Assembly (NCBI GenBank): GCA_964526965.1
Contig: CAZGML010000009.1
Location: 1-64,000 of the forward strand
DNA: 64,000 nucleotides
Source: UBA6265 sp964526965
Lineage (GTDB): Bacteria; Chloroflexota; Chloroflexia; Thermomicrobiales; UBA6265
Direction: 5' to 3'
Part shown: piece after piece, positions 62,021 to 64,000 of the stretch
How positions within the stretch are numbered: position 1 is the stretch's first letter
How the letters are laid out: each line of letters begins with the position of its first letter
The notes under the pieces: generated by a model
Databases searched by the model: none
Seen by the model: only the letters and a program-made list of their open reading frames with translations
Told to the model about the DNA's origin: nothing
Made by a program: the position numbers and the translations under genes

Positions 62021-64000
62021 GTGGAGAGTCGATCTCGTCTATCCAACGCACTGCGGGCCAACCGGGTTCCGGAACTACTAAACGCCGGGTACGAAAGCGT
62101 ACTCACCAGTGCGGGCCAACCGCGCATGCGGGAGGGAAACTCCGCTATTGTCGCGTGCCTGGAAGATGCCACCGGTGCGCGCATAGCGCTCCGAATCGCG
62201 AACGAATTTGGCAGCGGACTGTTTTGGCAACGTCACTACAGCAGTATGGAAGAGAGCCTGCCGGGCTCCGCTCGCAGCTATTTCCCTCGAGACATCGAGC
62301 CCCTTCCAGGGGGCATTACCCTGGTTGGTCGCAAGATGCCGACCGTGCTGATGGAATGGATCGACGGTCCAACCCTGTTCGAAGCAATTGACCGGGCTGC
62401 TTCACGCGGCAACCGTGAAGTGCTCGATGCGATTGCCACCGCGCTGCGCGACCTCTCGATCGGCCTGCGGGATAGCCGCATCACCCATGGCGATCTGACC
62501 CCCGACAACCTCATGCTGCGCCCGAATGGTGACCTTGTCTGTGTGGATCTGGACACGCTGGAGTGGCCCGGCGCGCGCAAGCGCGTTCACGATGTCGAGC
62601 AGCACGCCTACCGCCACCCGGTGCGTAGCGGAACACCCGCGCATCAGGATGCGTTCGCCATCCTGACCATGTTTGTATCCACAATGCTGCTTCGCGATGC
62701 GCCGGAGCTTCGCCAGTCGCTCGGGCAATCGACCGATGACCTCAATGGAGCATTACTCTTCGGCGTCTGGGAGTTGCGCGATCCTCGCCACTCCGAAGCG
62801 ATAGCCACGGCCCGCACGCACGCCAATAGTCGTGGGCGTGCCCTTATCGATCTGCTCATTCAAGCGGCAGAATCCGAAGCATTCCGGGCGCAACAGTTGC
62901 TTGATGACGCGCTGGATATCGCCAACCTTCCGGATTCGGAGCCTCAATCCGACGTGCTCGCGGAAGGTGCTCCCGTCTCAGGCTCGCCACCGGAAAACCC
63001 GGAAGATTTTGATGTGGCAGAAGCCGTTGGCAAGCTTCGAGAGCTGTACGGCTATCAACCGGCCGAGCCAAAACACCATTCGTATGATTTTGCCGAAACC
63101 TGGCCAGAACTGAAACCGCGGCCTGAGGAGGAACGTCCGCTTTTTGAACCCACCTGGGATGAAGAGGAAGAAAAACCCGGCGCGAGGGATGTGGTGAAGC
63201 GTCCTCTCGAGCGCCTGATGCGTCGGACTTCGACCGATATGAGCAAGGTGCTGGAGGAGGAAGCGAAAGCAGCTCGGGAGATCGATCGGGAGATCGCAGG
63301 GCTCGCTCGCGACCATCAAGACGCTCGTATCATCGAACTCGCCCGCGAGGCGGAGCAGCGCAACCTCGTACTGGAAGAAGTTACGCGTCGTTCCATCCGG
63401 GCTGCACGAGACCGAACCCACATCCGCGCCCGGCTGGAATCTGCCCTTTCACGCAACGATCGGCGCGATCTCGCCGACCTCGCCGTTTCGGGTGAACTGG
63501 CACTTCTCGGCGATACAACGCGCGCATCGCTGGTAAAGGTGCTGCAGGCACTGGAGTGGCCATCGCTGTTACGAGCGCTGGAAACCGATGACGATACCCT
63601 CATCATGATGTGGTTCGATGAGGAACTTTTTGAGGATGAGAATTCACTTCCCCATGCCATGCGCATGCGAATCGACCTGGCTCGCGATCGCATTAAGTGG
63701 GTGGAGGATGTACGAAATCGCCTGCGTGAACGAGATGCGGAAGGGCTTGAATTACTGGTTTCCAACGAGCCCACCAACGGCAGGCAGCAACTTGGTGAGA
63801 GTGAACGCCGCCGCGTGCGCCAATTAATTGATGGCAAGCGCGCCCTGGGAGAGTTGGATCGCGCCATTCGGGATGGCAACACGAACCGGGTGATTTCGGC
63901 ACTTTCGTCGATCGAGAAGACCGGTGCGGTTATTGAGGATCCGGCATTGTGGTCGGCGGTGCGGCGCATTGTTGAACGCACCGACTTGATCAAACAGGTC
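62021..64000 (+). CDS. kinase-fold protein with long helical C-terminal region, cut by the window edge
   Basis: The frame is open for 660 codons from GTG 62021 and continues past the window. AAAGGA precedes the start. The first 270 residues resemble a small protein/aminoglycoside-kinase fold: catalytic loop HGDLTPDN (His156-Asn163) and the metal-binding VDLDTLEW (Asp176, Asp178). The lysine that normally binds ATP in strand 3 is replaced by Arg58 (IALRI), and no glycine-rich loop is clear, so activity is uncertain. From about residue 330 the chain is acidic, then strongly charged and helical (for example EEEAKAAREIDREIAG). No membrane helix is visible. Confidence 0.72.
   Translation, partial: MESRSRLSNALRANRVPELLNAGYESVLTSAGQPRMREGNSAIVACLEDATGARIALRIANEFGSGLFWQRHYSSMEESLPGSARSYFPRDIEPLPGGITLVGRKMPTVLMEWIDGPTLFEAIDRAASRGNREVLDAIATALRDLSIGLRDSRITHGDLTPDNLMLRPNGDLVCVDLDTLEWPGARKRVHDVEQHAYRHPVRSGTPAHQDAFAILTMFVSTMLLRDAPELRQSLGQSTDDLNGALLFGVWELRDPRHSEAIATARTHANSRGRALIDLLIQAAESEAFRAQQLLDDALDIANLPDSEPQSDVLAEGAPVSGSPPENPEDFDVAEAVGKLRELYGYQPAEPKHHSYDFAETWPELKPRPEEERPLFEPTWDEEEEKPGARDVVKRPLERLMRRTSTDMSKVLEEEAKAAREIDREIAGLARDHQDARIIELAREAEQRNLVLEEVTRRSIRAARDRTHIRARLESALSRNDRRDLADLAVSGELALLGDTTRASLVKVLQALEWPSLLRALETDDDTLIMMWFDEELFEDENSLPHAMRMRIDLARDRIKWVEDVRNRLRERDAEGLELLVSNEPTNGRQQLGESERRRVRQLIDGKRALGELDRAIRDGNTNRVISALSSIEKTGAVIEDPALWSAVRRIVERTDLIKQV

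Noticed and set aside
59063..64000. A complete Zorya defence system
   Set aside because: Only A- and B-like membrane proteins are suggested. No ZorC, ZorD helicase or ZorE nuclease is in the window, and the third gene is kinase-like instead.

Overview
The window is a bacterial chromosome segment of moderately high GC content. It is densely coded, with many 1-4 nt or short overlaps between consecutive genes, GTG and TTG starts, and purine-rich ribosome sites. The mix of genes resembles Chloroflexota, perhaps a Thermomicrobia-like lineage: carbon monoxide dehydrogenase maturation genes, several ECF sigma/anti-sigma pairs, a short alpha-glucan phosphorylase, a stripped-down mur/fts cluster and no lipopolysaccharide genes. 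That assignment is an inference, because no rRNA or other phylogenetic marker was searched. I saw no rRNA, tRNA, CRISPR array, transposase or phage gene.

Layout. 1-3102 (minus): a carbohydrate-type ABC importer whose binding protein is cut by the left edge. 3304-3978: tsaB. 4047-7932: a GntR/YtrA-type repressor with a clear operator, followed by two ABC exporter units. 8041-11866: MoxR ATPase, VWA protein, XdhC-like protein and MobA-like nucleotidyltransferase, which together form a molybdenum hydroxylase (CO dehydrogenase type) maturation operon without its structural genes. 11945-16665: tetrapyrrole genes hemA and hemL, a hemL-like class III aminotransferase and a small DUF2171-like protein. 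16737-20377 (minus): an EEP-family hydrolase, then a methyltransferase, a flippase-like membrane protein and a family 2 glycosyltransferase. 20469-25887 (minus): an uncharacterised protein, adenine deaminase, L-aspartate oxidase, an ECF sigma factor and its zinc-finger anti-sigma factor. 26192-31781: a complete branched-chain amino acid ABC operon with promoter and terminator. 31914-34064: glycogen phosphorylase. 34125-38937 (minus): two paralogous GT39-type membrane glycosyltransferases, one fused to an extracytoplasmic TPM-like domain, plus a separate TPM-domain membrane protein.

39079-50229: a long plus-strand run of biotin carboxylase/BCCP, rsmH, murF, mraY, murD, murC, ddl, ftsZ and nrdR. 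This is a division and cell wall cluster missing many usual members. 50272-50488 is a 73-bp tandem repeat. 50557-57274 (minus) holds two adjacent ECF sigma modules, each with a very large membrane-anchored beta-propeller-like partner. trxA and a family 4 glycosyltransferase follow.

The right end (59063-64000) is the most unusual part. A MotA/ZorA-like two-helix membrane protein with a long coiled coil and a MotB/ZorB-like single-helix protein with an aspartate in the helix are encoded together. They are divergent from a large kinase-fold protein that runs off the window. I infer an uncharacterised stator-like membrane complex with a kinase-like partner.
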